Shown: positions 54,951 through 64,000, counted from the stretch's first letter. The stretch is 64,000 bases of DNA from JBOEGW01 sp050633625 (GCA_050633625.1 JBOEGW010000003.1:62001-126000), one strand, 5' to 3'. Made by a program: numbers and translations. The notes: generated from the letters alone by a model not told the origin.

Positions 54951-56039
54951 ATGGCACTTCCAGTTCAAACACAAGCGAAATATTGGGGACTGGCGGCGCT
55001 GGTGTTTTTGGCGGCCCTTTGGTGGCTTGGCGATGTCATGTTGCCGTTTTTGATCGGGGGGGCTGTTGCGTATTTCCTCGATCCGGTGGCCGATCGGCTT
55101 GAGGATTGGGGCCTGTCGCGCGCACTTGCCACCACGGCAATCACGCTAGGTGCCTTGGTCATTTTCGTGATCGCCGCTTTGTTGATTGTCCCCTCTTTGA
55201 TCAATCAAGCCGTTGCGCTTGTGGATGTGGCGCCGGAGTTGTTTTCCTCGTTCAAGACGTTCTTGATGGAACGCTTTCCCGATGTGATGGACCAGACATC
55301 GACCCTGCGCCAATCGCTCGATGCTCTTGGTGCGAAGGTTCAGGAAAAGGGCGGTGAGTTGGTCGAAACCGTGCTCAGCTCCGCGATGAGCGTGATCAAT
55401 GTCGTGTTTTTGTTGGTTGTGGTGCCGGTTGTCGCTTTCTACCTCTTGTTGGATTGGGACAATATGGTCGCCGCTGTTGACGAGCTATTGCCGCGCGACC
55501 ATGCGCCGGTTGTGCGCGAATTGGCCACGCGGATCGACAAGACCTTGGCGTCCTTTATCCGCGGCCAAGGCACTGTGTGCCTCATATTGGGTACGTTTTA
55601 CGCGGTGGCCCTGATGATTGTCGGGCTGCAATTCGGATTGGTGATCGGGGCAATTGCCGGGCTGATTACCTTCATTCCCTATATTGGCGCGCTGGTCGGG
55701 GGCGCTCTTGCGATTGGACTGGCCTTGTTCCAGTTCTGGGGCGAATGGTGGATGATCGGGGCGGTTGGGATCATTTTTGTGATCGGCCAATTCCTGGAAG
55801 GCAACATTCTCACGCCAAAACTTGTTGGCTCCTCCGTGGGGCTGCACCCGGTCTGGCTCTTGTTCGCCCTATCTGGTTTTGGCACGGCCTTTGGTTTTGT
55901 CGGGATGTTGGTCGCGGTGCCGGTGGCGGCCTCGATTGGGGTGATTGCGCGCTACCTTGTGGAACGATACAAGGATGGACGCCTCTACAAAGGCTTCGCG
56001 GGAAACGCCCCGCAAGACGATGACAACACGGACGCCTAA
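54951..56039 (+). CDS. AI-2E family (PerM-like) transporter
   Basis: A 362-residue membrane protein with about eight helices (LAALVFLAALWWLG, TTAITLGALVIFVIAALLI, FVIGQFLEGNILTPKLVGSS), typical of the AI-2E/PerM family. AI-2 transport is not assumed; other family members export various solutes. ATG at 54951 has GAGGG upstream; the longer frame to 54807 overlaps the terminator region. Its stop overlaps the hdaA start (TAATG). Confidence 0.88.
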   Translation: MALPVQTQAKYWGLAALVFLAALWWLGDVMLPFLIGGAVAYFLDPVADRLEDWGLSRALATTAITLGALVIFVIAALLIVPSLINQAVALVDVAPELFSSFKTFLMERFPDVMDQTSTLRQSLDALGAKVQEKGGELVETVLSSAMSVINVVFLLVVVPVVAFYLLLDWDNMVAAVDELLPRDHAPVVRELATRIDKTLASFIRGQGTVCLILGTFYAVALMIVGLQFGLVIGAIAGLITFIPYIGALVGGALAIGLALFQFWGEWWMIGAVGIIFVIGQFLEGNILTPKLVGSSVGLHPVWLLFALSGFGTAFGFVGMLVAVPVAASIGVIARYLVERYKDGRLYKGFAGNAPQDDDNTDA

Positions 56040-56722
56040 TGCCGCAACAACTGACTTTTGATTTGCCCGCGCGCACTTCGCGTGAGCGTGGTGATTTCTA
56101 TGTGACTGACAGCAATGCCGTTGCCATGGCGGCGATTGAGCAATGGGCGCAATGGCCATCGCATAAGATGGTGATTGTCGGGCCAGCGGGTGCTGGGAAG
56201 TCGCATTTGGCGCGGGTGTGGTGCGACCTCTCGGGTGCAGCATTGATCGAATCTCAATTGCTCTCAACCGTGCTCCCAACCGACTACACGGGCCAGCATG
56301 TTTTGATTGAGGATGCTGACCGGATTGCGGGCGACGACGAGGCGGAGGAAGCGTTGTTTCATCTGCACAACCTCGTACTGGCCGAGGGAGGCAGCCTGTT
56401 ATTGACCTCGCGCGCCGCACCGTCGCGCTGGGGCTTGGCGCTGCCTGATCTTGCGAGCCGAATGGAGGCCACACCGACCGCTGTGCTGGATGTGCCCGAC
56501 GAAACACTGATTGCGGCAATCATCGTCAAACTGTTTGATGATCGCCAAATCGCCGCACCGCCTTCCGTTGTCAATTACCTTGCGCCGCGCTTGCCGCGGT
56601 CCCTGCGGGATGTCGCGGATATGGTGGCGGCGCTGGACGCAATGTCGCTGACAGAAGGGCGCGCCGTGAACCGGCGTATGGCGCAAGCCTTGCTGGACAA
56701 AATGGACGCAAACAGCGCATAA
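56039..56722 (+). CDS. hdaA: DnaA regulatory inactivator HdaA
   Basis: HdaA/Hda binds the beta sliding clamp and stimulates ATP hydrolysis by DnaA to stop re-initiation. The 227-residue AAA+ protein has the clamp-binding motif near the N-terminus (QQLTFDLP), Walker A VGPAGAGKSHLA and Walker B VLIEDADRI. It is translationally linked to the permease and precedes ppk1. Confidence 0.94.
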   Translation: MPQQLTFDLPARTSRERGDFYVTDSNAVAMAAIEQWAQWPSHKMVIVGPAGAGKSHLARVWCDLSGAALIESQLLSTVLPTDYTGQHVLIEDADRIAGDDEAEEALFHLHNLVLAEGGSLLLTSRAAPSRWGLALPDLASRMEATPTAVLDVPDETLIAAIIVKLFDDRQIAAPPSVVNYLAPRLPRSLRDVADMVAALDAMSLTEGRAVNRRMAQALLDKMDANSA

Positions 56723-56728
56723 CGTCAC

Positions 56729-58948
56729 ATGACGTTTACGAAAATGCCCCATACCGCTTTCATGAAAAAACCACTCACAAACCCCGATTTCCTGGAAACC
56801 CCGTTTCCTGATGCTGTCACTCTGCCTGATGAGGAGTTTGCGGGGCCCAAACGGTTCTTTAACCGTGAATTGAGCTGGCTCGGCTTTAACTGGCGTGTCC
56901 TGGAAGAGGCAGACAATACGCGCGTGCCCTTGTTGGAGCGGCTGCGGTTTTTGTCTATTTCGGCGGCCAACCTTGACGAATTTTACACGGTGCGCGTTGC
57001 GGGTCTGAGGGAGCTTGCGAAAGAGGGCAACCTGACTCCTTCGGTGGATGGGCTGACCCCTGCGGAACAGCTCGTCTTGATCAACGCCGATGCGCGCCGC
57101 CTGATGGCGCATCAGCAAGAAACCTACCTGACTTTGACGCAGGAAATGGAAGCCGAAGGGATTGCGGTTTGCGCCCGCGACACCCTGACCGCCTCGGATT
57201 TGCGCTATTTGGACGGGGTTTTCCTGAGCCGGGTGTTCCCGGTGCTCTCGCCCCTCGCCATTGATCCGGCGCATCCGTTTCCCTTCATCCCCAATACCGG
57301 ATTTTGCCTCGCCTTGCAGCTTGAGCGCACATCCGACAAGCGCAAACTTCAGGCGCTCTTGCCAATTCCGGCACAAATTGATCGTTTCATACGCCTGCCC
57401 GCTGACGAGGGCGGGGCGCGCTTCTTGCCGCTTGAGGATTTGTTGTTGATCCACCTGCAAAGCCTGTTTCCGGGTTACACCGAGACAGGGCATTGCGCGT
57501 TTCGGGTGTTGCGTGACAGCGATCTTGAGCTTGAGGATGAAGCCGAAGATTTGGTGCGCGAATTTGAAACGGCGCTGAAACGGCGCAAACGTGGCGAAGT
57601 GGTGCGGATGAAAATCTCATCCCAAGCGCCAGCGCCCCTCCTCAAGCTGATCAAACGCGAATTGCACGTGACCGATGATGAGATCGTCGAAATCGATGGG
57701 TTGATTGGAATTGCCGATCTCGCGCAACTGGTTTTGGACGAGCGGCCCGATTTGCTCTGGCCAGCCTTTGCGCCGCGCGTGCCGGAACGGGTGCAGGATT
57801 TTGAGGGCGATATTTTTGCGGCGATCCGCCAAAAGGACATGCTCCTACATCACCCATATGAAACCTTCGACATGGTTGTGCGGTTTTTGAACCAAGCCGC
57901 ATTGGACCCGGATGTTGTTGCTATCAAACAGACTTTATATCGGACATCGCGCGATAGTCCGATCGTTTCTGCGCTTTGCGAAGCGGCGGAGAACGGCAAA
58001 TCCGTCACAGCGCTCGTCGAGCTGAAAGCCCGGTTTGATGAGGCCGCCAATATCCGCCAATCGCGCCGGCTCGAACGCGCCGGGGCGCATGTTGTTTATG
58101 GGTTCATGAACTACAAAACCCATGCCAAAATTTCGACAGTCGTGCGCCGCGAAGGCGATGATTTGGTGACCTATACCCATTTTGGAACCGGCAACTACCA
58201 TCACATCACAGCAAAGGTTTATACCGACTTGAGCTTGTTCACCTGTGACGCCGCCCTTGGACGCGATGCGACGCGGGTGTTCAACTACCTCTCGGGATAT
58301 GCGCAACCTGACGCGCTCGAAACGCTCGCAATATCGCCGCTCACCCTGAAAAAGTCGCTGATTTCACGCATCGAAAAAGAGGCCGAATACGCTGAGGCCG
58401 GAAAGCCCGCCGAGATTTGGGCCAAGATGAACTCTTTGGTGGAAGAAGATGTGATTGATGCGCTGTATAGCGCCAGCCAAAAAGGGGTCAAAATCACTCT
58501 GGTTGTGCGCGGAATTTGCGGGTTGCGGCCCGGCATCAAAGGTCTCTCTGACAATATCCGGGTGAAGTCCATCGTCGGGCGGTTTTTGGAACACTCGCGC
58601 ATTGTGTGCTTTGGCAACGGGCATGGATTGCCCTCCAAAAAGGCAAAAGTCTTCATGTCCTCCGCCGACTGGATGGGGCGCAATTTGAACCGCCGGGTGG
58701 AAACGCTCGTGGAAGCCACAAACCCAACTGTGAAGGCGCAAATTGTCAGCCAAATCATGGCCGCAAACCTGCATGACCAAGCACAAACCTGGGTGATGCA
58801 GCCGGATGGCAGCTTTGAGCGCCCAGACCTTTCGGACAATGAAACCCCGTTCAATTGCCACCGATTCTTCATGGAATACCCTTCCCTGTCAGGGCGCGGC
58901 TCGGCGGGCGCCTCCGATGTGCCCGAACTCGCCCATAGCCACGACTAA
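56729..58948 (+). CDS. ppk1: Polyphosphate kinase 1
   Basis: PPK1 makes polyphosphate from ATP. The 739-residue protein has the four-domain PPK1 layout; the catalytic histidine is in MNYKTHAKISTVVRR and a second in EHSRIVCFGNGHG. FFNRELSWLGFNWRVLEEA marks the N-terminal domain. The start is uncertain; Met codons at 56744 and 56762 are alternatives. It starts 7 nt after hdaA and is followed by ppx. Confidence 0.95.
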   Translation: MTFTKMPHTAFMKKPLTNPDFLETPFPDAVTLPDEEFAGPKRFFNRELSWLGFNWRVLEEADNTRVPLLERLRFLSISAANLDEFYTVRVAGLRELAKEGNLTPSVDGLTPAEQLVLINADARRLMAHQQETYLTLTQEMEAEGIAVCARDTLTASDLRYLDGVFLSRVFPVLSPLAIDPAHPFPFIPNTGFCLALQLERTSDKRKLQALLPIPAQIDRFIRLPADEGGARFLPLEDLLLIHLQSLFPGYTETGHCAFRVLRDSDLELEDEAEDLVREFETALKRRKRGEVVRMKISSQAPAPLLKLIKRELHVTDDEIVEIDGLIGIADLAQLVLDERPDLLWPAFAPRVPERVQDFEGDIFAAIRQKDMLLHHPYETFDMVVRFLNQAALDPDVVAIKQTLYRTSRDSPIVSALCEAAENGKSVTALVELKARFDEAANIRQSRRLERAGAHVVYGFMNYKTHAKISTVVRREGDDLVTYTHFGTGNYHHITAKVYTDLSLFTCDAALGRDATRVFNYLSGYAQPDALETLAISPLTLKKSLISRIEKEAEYAEAGKPAEIWAKMNSLVEEDVIDALYSASQKGVKITLVVRGICGLRPGIKGLSDNIRVKSIVGRFLEHSRIVCFGNGHGLPSKKAKVFMSSADWMGRNLNRRVETLVEATNPTVKAQIVSQIMAANLHDQAQTWVMQPDGSFERPDLSDNETPFNCHRFFMEYPSLSGRGSAGASDVPELAHSHD

Positions 58949-59008
58949 GCGCGCCTTTACTCGCAGGCATGCGCACGCGATAATACCGTCAAGCATCCGG
59001 GAGGAATC

Positions 59009-60544
59009 ATGGACGGCCAAAGCGACGAGGCTTGGGACGCGTTTCGCGACCACCTGTTCACCGACCCTTCCGCGCGGCAATTGGCTCGTGTGGGGGTTGT
59101 TGATGTTGGGTCCAACTCGGTGCGCATGGTGGTGTTTGACGGGGCGGCGCGCTCGCCCGCCTATTTTTACAACGAGAAAATCCTGTGTGGTCTTGGCACC
59201 GGACTTGCGGACAGCGGACGATTGCACCCCGAAGGGCGCGTCCGGGCGTTGTCTGCGTTGCGCCGGTTTCAGCTCTTGGCGCAGGGGATGCATTTGCCGC
59301 CGCTTCATGCTGTCGCCACGGCAGCGGTGCGTGACGCTGTAGATGGCCCGGATTTTTGCGCCGAAGTCGAACGCGAGACAGGTCTCAAAATTCACGTCAT
59401 TGACGGGCGCGAAGAAGCGCGGCTTTCGGCGCAGGGGGTGCTGCTCGGCTGGCCCGACGCCAAGGGGCTGATGTGCGACATTGGCGGCGCTTCGATGGAG
59501 CTTGCCGACATCAAAAACGGCCAAGTTGGCAAGCGTGTTTCTTCTGGCCTTGGGCCGCTCAAACTGGCCGATGTGAAGGGCGGCAAAGCCGGTCTCAAAC
59601 GCCACATTGATGCGACCCTTGACGCGCTGGCGGATGAGATGGGCACAGGGCAAGAGCGGCTCTTTTTGGTGGGCGGGTCTTGGCGGGCGATTGCGCGTCT
59701 CGACATGTATCGACGCAATTATCCGCTGACAGTTCTGCACGAATACCGCATGACGCCAAAGTCGCTCGCAACAACGCTCAAATGGCTGCGTACCGTTGAT
59801 CTGGAGGAGGTTCGCAGCCACACCGGCACCTCAGCGCAGCGTATGGCGCTTGTTCCAATTGCGGCGGAAGTGTTGGGCAGATTGGTGCGCCGTTTTCGCC
59901 CCCAAGAAATCGCCGTGTCTTCCTTTGGGATCCGTGAAGGGATGCTCTATGAGCAGATGCCGGAACGCACCCGCAAACGTGACCCGCTGATCGAGGCCTG
60001 TCGCTTTGCCGAGAAAAAAGACGCGCGGATGCCCGGATTCGGGAAATCGCTCTATGCGTTTATCCGGCCGATCTTCGCCAAGGAGCCGGCGCAGCGGCGG
60101 CGTATCATCAAGGCCGCTTGCATGCTTCATGATGTGACATGGCGCGCACATCCTGATTACCGGCATGAGCTTTGTTTTGACAATGCGACCCGTGCCAATC
60201 TTGGCGGCATGACCCATCCTGAGCGGGTTTTTCTGGGGCTATCGCTTTTGCATCGTTACAAAAACAGCCGCGAAGACTGTCGTTTTGAGGAAACCTTTTC
60301 AATCCTTGAGGAGCGCGATTTGCAACGCGCTGAGGTCGTCGGAAAGGCTATGCGGTTTGGCGCGATGATCGCTGTGGATGAGCCGCACAAAGTGGCTAGC
60401 CTTGAGCTTAAGCCCAAGAAACGTGAACTCACACTCACGATCAAACCGGAGGCTGCGGGGCTATATGGGGAAGTTGCGGAAGCGCGCCTCACCTCACTTG
60501 CAACGGCTCTGAACGCAACAGTGCGGCTCAAGATTGCTGGCTAA
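59009..60544 (+). CDS. ppx: Exopolyphosphatase (Ppx/GppA family)
   Basis: A 511-residue actin-like phosphatase that degrades polyphosphate or pppGpp. Motifs: VDVGSNSVRMVVFD and CDIGGASMELADI. The C-terminal half (from about 320) is an HD-like helical region (RRIIKAACMLHDVTW). Adjacent to ppk1, so polyphosphate turnover is the likely role. Its stop overlaps the convergent gene stop (CTAA). Confidence 0.94.
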   Translation: MDGQSDEAWDAFRDHLFTDPSARQLARVGVVDVGSNSVRMVVFDGAARSPAYFYNEKILCGLGTGLADSGRLHPEGRVRALSALRRFQLLAQGMHLPPLHAVATAAVRDAVDGPDFCAEVERETGLKIHVIDGREEARLSAQGVLLGWPDAKGLMCDIGGASMELADIKNGQVGKRVSSGLGPLKLADVKGGKAGLKRHIDATLDALADEMGTGQERLFLVGGSWRAIARLDMYRRNYPLTVLHEYRMTPKSLATTLKWLRTVDLEEVRSHTGTSAQRMALVPIAAEVLGRLVRRFRPQEIAVSSFGIREGMLYEQMPERTRKRDPLIEACRFAEKKDARMPGFGKSLYAFIRPIFAKEPAQRRRIIKAACMLHDVTWRAHPDYRHELCFDNATRANLGGMTHPERVFLGLSLLHRYKNSREDCRFEETFSILEERDLQRAEVVGKAMRFGAMIAVDEPHKVASLELKPKKRELTLTIKPEAAGLYGEVAEARLTSLATALNATVRLKIAG

Positions 60545-60852
60545 AGCTCGATCCCATCTGTTTCGGTTTTCGGGGGAACGGTGTCGCTTTTGCGCCGGAT
60601 AATGATGTCACCATTGGGCAGGACTTCCGGCGGATCATAGGCGGGCAACTCCTCCACGCCGTTGAGAAAGTCGCGCCAGATTTCTGTCATATCGTCAGCG
60701 AGAGGTTCCATCTCGCTCGCAAGCCCCTCCAACAACAACCGAAACCCCTCCGCAAGGGCCTCCGCCCCGTCTTTGGGCGTTGGTGCCTCTTGTGCCTGCG
60801 CTGGTGGGGCCATCAACGTGACCGCGAGCAAAAATGCCAAAAACCGTGTCAT
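60541..60852 (-). CDS. Small exported protein, 103 aa
   Basis: A signal peptide (FLAFLLAVTLMAPPAQAQ, cleavage after AQA) and an 80-residue, mostly helical acidic mature part (LRLLLEGLASEMEPLADDM type heptads), ending in IIIRRKSDT. No family recognised. Convergent with ppx with overlapping stops; just downstream of the nuclease gene. Confidence 0.72.
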   Translation of the reverse strand: MTRFLAFLLAVTLMAPPAQAQEAPTPKDGAEALAEGFRLLLEGLASEMEPLADDMTEIWRDFLNGVEELPAYDPPEVLPNGDIIIRRKSDTVPPKTETDGIEL

Positions 60853-60870
60853 GCTCCCAATATGGGTTGG

Positions 60871-61902
60871 CTAGAGGGCCAAGTCCACCGTCACCGGGAA
60901 GTGATCTGATGCGGTGAGCAAAGCTTCGCGCAATTCCAGCGTTTCATAGCAAATCTTGTCATCAAACGGGTGCCAAATGCGCCATTTCGGGTGTGTGGCG
61001 CAGAGGTCGGGCGAGAGCATGATGTAGTCCAGGAGCACTTGGAAATACCGCTTGTCCTCACGGTTGAAAAACCGCGCCGTCACCGGCATTGCGCCCACGC
61101 GTTGGCCCAAGGCCATGCGCGCGTGGGGGTCTCGCAGGGCGACATGCCCCTCCTCTCCCAACACGATTTCCACGCCGGACCTGCCAAAAAGCTTCTCGTA
61201 TTTATCAAGGCCGGGACCGTCATTGAAATCGCCTAGAACCATCAAGCTATCGCCTGCGTTCAGGTGGTCTTCGACGCGTTGGCGCAGCCAAATACACTGT
61301 GCCATTTGTTTGCGTCGGTTCTCAATAGCGAGGCGCATCACGTCCTCTGGCGTTTGCGCGCCATGCGGGGCTTTGGACTTCACATGCACACCGATCAGCC
61401 GCAAAATGCGTTTGGTTTCAAGGTGTTCAAGGGCGATTTCAAGAGGGGGCTTGGAGAAGGTCACCACATCGGGTTGCGCGTCTATATTCAGATCAAGGCG
61501 AAACGTGCCATCAAAACGCGGCGCATCAGATGCGCCTTTCTTGCCGGTTTGCGCGCCAAGGGGATCGTGCATCGCGCCAAAGACATCCGGGTCAAAAAGC
61601 AGTGCGATTTCTTGTTGGGTGGCATTGCGAAACCCAATGATCGCCTTGCGCGCACGCAAACCGTAAAGGCGCGCGAAATGTTCCAGCGCGCGCACGGTCG
61701 AGCGTTTACGATTGTCATCCGGCGCTTCAATGATCATCACAGCATCCGCATCCAGAGCTGTGAACACAATCCCCAATGCCTCAAGTTGCTGTGCGCGCGT
61801 CACGTTGTAGCGCGCCGACCAGCCTGTGTCCTCAAGCGGCGTCCCTTCGTCATCAAACAGAGCATCAAACCACTCGACATTATAAGTGGCGATGCGCACC
61901 AT
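60871..61902 (-). CDS. Endonuclease/exonuclease/phosphatase (EEP) family protein
   Basis: A 343-residue EEP-fold metal-dependent phosphodiesterase. Motifs: RIATYNVEWF, IIEAPDDN, VLGDFNDGPG and C-terminal SDHFPV. Substrate (nucleic acid, lipid or other phosphodiester) is not indicated. Its ATG overlaps the stop of the upstream gene by 1 nt. Confidence 0.88.
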   Translation of the reverse strand: MVRIATYNVEWFDALFDDEGTPLEDTGWSARYNVTRAQQLEALGIVFTALDADAVMIIEAPDDNRKRSTVRALEHFARLYGLRARKAIIGFRNATQQEIALLFDPDVFGAMHDPLGAQTGKKGASDAPRFDGTFRLDLNIDAQPDVVTFSKPPLEIALEHLETKRILRLIGVHVKSKAPHGAQTPEDVMRLAIENRRKQMAQCIWLRQRVEDHLNAGDSLMVLGDFNDGPGLDKYEKLFGRSGVEIVLGEEGHVALRDPHARMALGQRVGAMPVTARFFNREDKRYFQVLLDYIMLSPDLCATHPKWRIWHPFDDKICYETLELREALLTASDHFPVTVDLAL

Positions 61903-62582
61903 CAGGGCCGCGCCTCGGAGATTTCATGCCAGGCTTTATTGACGGCAATCAGGTGCTTTTCAGCGAGTTTCACGGCTTCTTCTGGCACCCCACGCGCCAT
62001 CAACTGATCCGGGTGCGAGGCACGGACCTGTGTGCGCCATGCGGATTTTATGTCCTTTATGTCCATGTCCGGCGTGACCCCTAAAATCTCGTAAGGGTCA
62101 GGGTCCGCGTCTGGGACAAAACGCGCTTTGAGGGCGCGAAAGCGCGGCGGTTCAATCCCGAAAATTTCGGCCACGGTTTCGAGAAAGGCGTCCTCGCCGG
62201 GATGGTATTCGCCATCAGCCATGGCGATATGAAACAGGCCTTCCAGCAGGTCACAGAGCGCCGGATCGCCTTTGCCAAACATATTGGCAACCTTGAGCGC
62301 ATAGAGGTCAAACCCGGCAACATCCGTGCGCGCCATGTTAAACACGCGCGCGGTGTTTGCTTCTTGCGCGCGCGGAATCGAGAAGACTTCACGAAAGGCC
62401 GAAACTTCATCGCGTGTCACCTGCCCGTCCGCTTTGGCCATTTTCGCGCCCAGCGCAATCACCGCAATCGCGAAACCAACTGAGCGTTCCGGCGGTGTTG
62501 AGAGGCGCGCAAAAACCTCCGACAGGCTTTCGCCTTGGCGTAGCGCCGCGAGGGCATCAGAAATTCGGGACCACAAAGACAT
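61902..62582 (-). CDS. TerB-DnaJ (DjlA-like) co-chaperone protein
   Basis: A 226-residue protein with a TerB-like helical domain (residues about 30-145: MAKADGQVTRDEVSAFREVF, HIAMADGEYHPGEDAFLETV) and a C-terminal J domain (DPYEILGVTPDMDIKDIKSA, with ASHPDQ in place of HPD-loop context). It would stimulate a DnaK-type chaperone. The first helix of DjlA, normally transmembrane, is not apparent. Confidence 0.9.
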   Translation of the reverse strand: MSLWSRISDALAALRQGESLSEVFARLSTPPERSVGFAIAVIALGAKMAKADGQVTRDEVSAFREVFSIPRAQEANTARVFNMARTDVAGFDLYALKVANMFGKGDPALCDLLEGLFHIAMADGEYHPGEDAFLETVAEIFGIEPPRFRALKARFVPDADPDPYEILGVTPDMDIKDIKSAWRTQVRASHPDQLMARGVPEEAVKLAEKHLIAVNKAWHEISEARP

Positions 62583-62629
62583 GTGCCACCTCTAGCGCGC
62601 CCTGCACACATTGTCAGGGTGAAATGGTG

Positions 62630-63247
62630 TTACCTGAGTGTTTTCAGCCCGCTTTCAGTGCTGATTTCGGCGGTGATTCCAATCGGTCCTTGGCGAAGGC
62701 TCACCCGATCATCCGCCAAAAAAGGCGCAAGCGCAGTGCTCAAAGTGCCCGCCTCCGGGTGGCTCAGGGTGAATGAATGAAGGCGCGCACCTTGGTCTGG
62801 CAGGTTTGGCGCGGGGCATGGGGTTTCCCATTCAATCAAGGCCGGAAACAGCCCGTCCCATGGCATTTGGCCCTCCTCAGGCACCGAAAGCCGCCAACGA
62901 TTTGATCCGCGCGTCACCTGAAGGGGCGCGCCCGCGCCCGCTGGCGCAAGCTCAAGCGCCTTGTCCAAATCTTCCACACGAAGCGCCCAGTTCGTCAGGC
63001 GCGGCGCACCGGCAAAATCATCCAGCCCGTACCACCGGGGGCGTTTTGGGTTGGGTGCGCGCGCATCCACCGCAATCACCTCAAGATAGTCCGTAGCGCC
63101 AAGCGACAAGAGCTGGTTATGGGTGCCCATAACCTCATGCGCACCGCCCGCGCCCATCGGCACTCCCAAGGCGGTCTCCACATGGCGCGCGCCACTCAAC
63201 AAGTCGGGCGCGCTGATGACGATATGATCCAAAGTGGTATTGTGCAT
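62630..63247 (-). CDS. VOC/glyoxalase-like domain protein
   Basis: A 205-residue protein starting MHNTTLDHIVISAPDL, resembling the glyoxalase-3 (PF13468) class of the VOC fold: GAHEVMGTHNQLLSLGATDY, WYGLDDFAGAP, and HSFTLSHPEAGTL. Substrate unknown. I chose the ATG at 63247 by family N-terminus. Confidence 0.82.
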   Translation of the reverse strand: MHNTTLDHIVISAPDLLSGARHVETALGVPMGAGGAHEVMGTHNQLLSLGATDYLEVIAVDARAPNPKRPRWYGLDDFAGAPRLTNWALRVEDLDKALELAPAGAGAPLQVTRGSNRWRLSVPEEGQMPWDGLFPALIEWETPCPAPNLPDQGARLHSFTLSHPEAGTLSTALAPFLADDRVSLRQGPIGITAEISTESGLKTLR

Positions 63248-63345
63248 GATCAAACCATAGCGCGCACAGCGGCAATGACCAAGCGCGAGACCTAAAGCGC
63301 ACACCCACCAAGAGCACATACCCGCCTAAAGCACATACCCACTGA

Positions 63346-63386
63346 ACAAAAGAAACCCCGGCCCTCCTCCTCCGATGGCCGGGGTT
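63346..63386 (-). terminator. Rho-independent terminator of methylmalonyl-CoA mutase
   Basis: AACCCCGGCC and GGCCGGGGTT form a perfect 10-bp stem (13-nt loop). On the minus strand it is followed by CTTTTGTT, and it lies 48 nt beyond the gene stop. Confidence 0.75.
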
Positions 63387-63434
63387 CTCCGAGCTGGGGC
63401 GCTTGCGCGTCGCCCGGCCCGTAACCGTCTCGCG

Positions 63435-64000
63435 TTAGCTGCGTGCTTCGCGGATGAGGCGCAGAATATCTTGGGCGGCTTCCGGGATATTCGTCCCCGG
63501 CCCAAAGATCGCTTTCACGCCTGCTTTTTGCAAAAACTCATAATCTTGCTGCGGGATAACACCACCGCAGATCACGAGAATGTCCTGAGCGCCTTGTTCT
63601 TTCAAGGCCTCAATGAGCTTGGGCGCCAAAGTTTTGTGCCCCGCCGCCTGCGAAGAAATGCCAACCACATGCACATCATTGTCGACAGCATCCTGCGCGG
63701 CCTCTTCCGGGGTTTGGAACAACGGCCCAACATCGACATCAAAACCAATGTCCGCAAAGGCGGTGGCGATGACTTTCGCGCCCCGGTCATGGCCATCCTG
63801 ACCCATTTTCACCACCAACATGCGCGGGCGGCGCCCTTCATCCTTGGCAAAATCCTCAACCGATTTTTGGATGGCTGCGAACCCTTCGTCGCCTTCATAG
63901 GCAGCGCCATAAACCCCAGCGAGGGTTTTGACCTCGGCGCGGTGGCGGCCAAATTCTTCTTCCATCGCCATTGAAATTTCTCCTACAGTGGCGCGCGCTC
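63435..64000 (-). CDS. Methylmalonyl-CoA mutase, C-terminal part (5' end outside window)
   Basis: The frame continues upstream to the window edge without a stop (ATVGEIS just before the apparent Met), so this is the 3' end of the large mutase, not a separate small protein. The B12-binding domain is clear: DGHDRGAKVIATAFADIGFD, VGISSQAAGHKT and VICGGVIPQQDYEFL. The His in DGHDRG is the lower axial cobalamin ligand. The enzyme turns methylmalonyl-CoA into succinyl-CoA in propionate metabolism. Confidence 0.93.
   Translation of the reverse strand, partial: ARATVGEISMAMEEEFGRHRAEVKTLAGVYGAAYEGDEGFAAIQKSVEDFAKDEGRRPRMLVVKMGQDGHDRGAKVIATAFADIGFDVDVGPLFQTPEEAAQDAVDNDVHVVGISSQAAGHKTLAPKLIEALKEQGAQDILVICGGVIPQQDYEFLQKAGVKAIFGPGTNIPEAAQDILRLIREARS

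Noticed and set aside
63435..63971. Separate 178-residue B12-binding protein starting at 63971
   Set aside because: The frame continues to the window end and reads ATVGEIS, which fits the interior of full-length methylmalonyl-CoA mutase.
1..64000. CRISPR array, insertion sequence, prophage or tRNA genes
   Set aside because: No regularly spaced direct repeats, transposase or integrase-like mobile genes (the XerC gene is the housekeeping type), and no tRNA features seen.

Overview
The window looks like chromosomal DNA of an alphaproteobacterium, most likely a Rhodobacteraceae (Roseobacter-group) species. The pointers are a giant RTX protein ending in a Hint domain, a phosphatidylcholine synthase, a short alphaproteobacterial-type ProS, HdaA rather than Hda, a GTTC-N7-GTTC SOS box, an FNR-type box and tightly packed genes with many ATGA overlaps. 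I see no rRNA, tRNA, CRISPR array, insertion sequence or phage gene. Most of the window is core housekeeping DNA with a few accessory genes.

Layout. 1-8.1 kb: the 3' part of a >2190-residue RTX/Hint exoprotein gene, then trkH. 8.1-18.2 kb: ftsY, a YhhN protein, an AlkB-type alkane hydroxylase with a coupled small exported protein, xseA, purD, a 2Fe-2S ferredoxin with an FG-GAP protein, and a stand-alone DnaE2-type OB-fold gene behind an SOS box. 18.2-31.6 kb: prmA, msrA, an MFS transporter divergent from a TsuA/YeeE-type sulfur transporter with an FNR-like box between them, priA, a class-V aminotransferase, fsa, DUF484-xerC and pcs. 31.6-42.4 kb: an outer-membrane barrel-like protein, ileS with an isoleucine-rich leader, an SDR-DoxX fusion, a ycjX-GNAT-ycjF operon, truA and an M50 protease. 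42.4-54.8 kb: parE, small exported and hypothetical genes, a PaaI thioesterase with a YdcZ-type membrane protein, an L,D-transpeptidase, lolD-lolC, DUF2937, an SMI1/KNR4 protein, proS, an HSL-type hydrolase and a fasciclin protein. 54.9-64 kb: AI-2E permease-hdaA-ppk1-ppx, an exported small protein, an EEP nuclease with a TerB-DnaJ protein, a VOC protein, and the 3' end of methylmalonyl-CoA mutase.

The most interesting signal is in front of ileS. In the 181-nt gap there is a good promoter, then a 17-codon ORF with six Ile codons among eight consecutive codons, then a strong hairpin that swallows its stop codon. A second long-range stem pairs the leader start with RNA close to the ileS start. 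The promoter spacing places transcription start on the leader AUG, so the leader may be leaderless. This reads as a candidate isoleucine-sensing attenuator of isoleucyl-tRNA synthetase.

Second is a 136-residue protein that resembles only the C-terminal OB fold of the error-prone polymerase DnaE2, with its own LexA-type box laid over the -10 element. Third is a family of composite palindromic elements: four copies, each at a convergent gene junction, ending in a T-rich tract.
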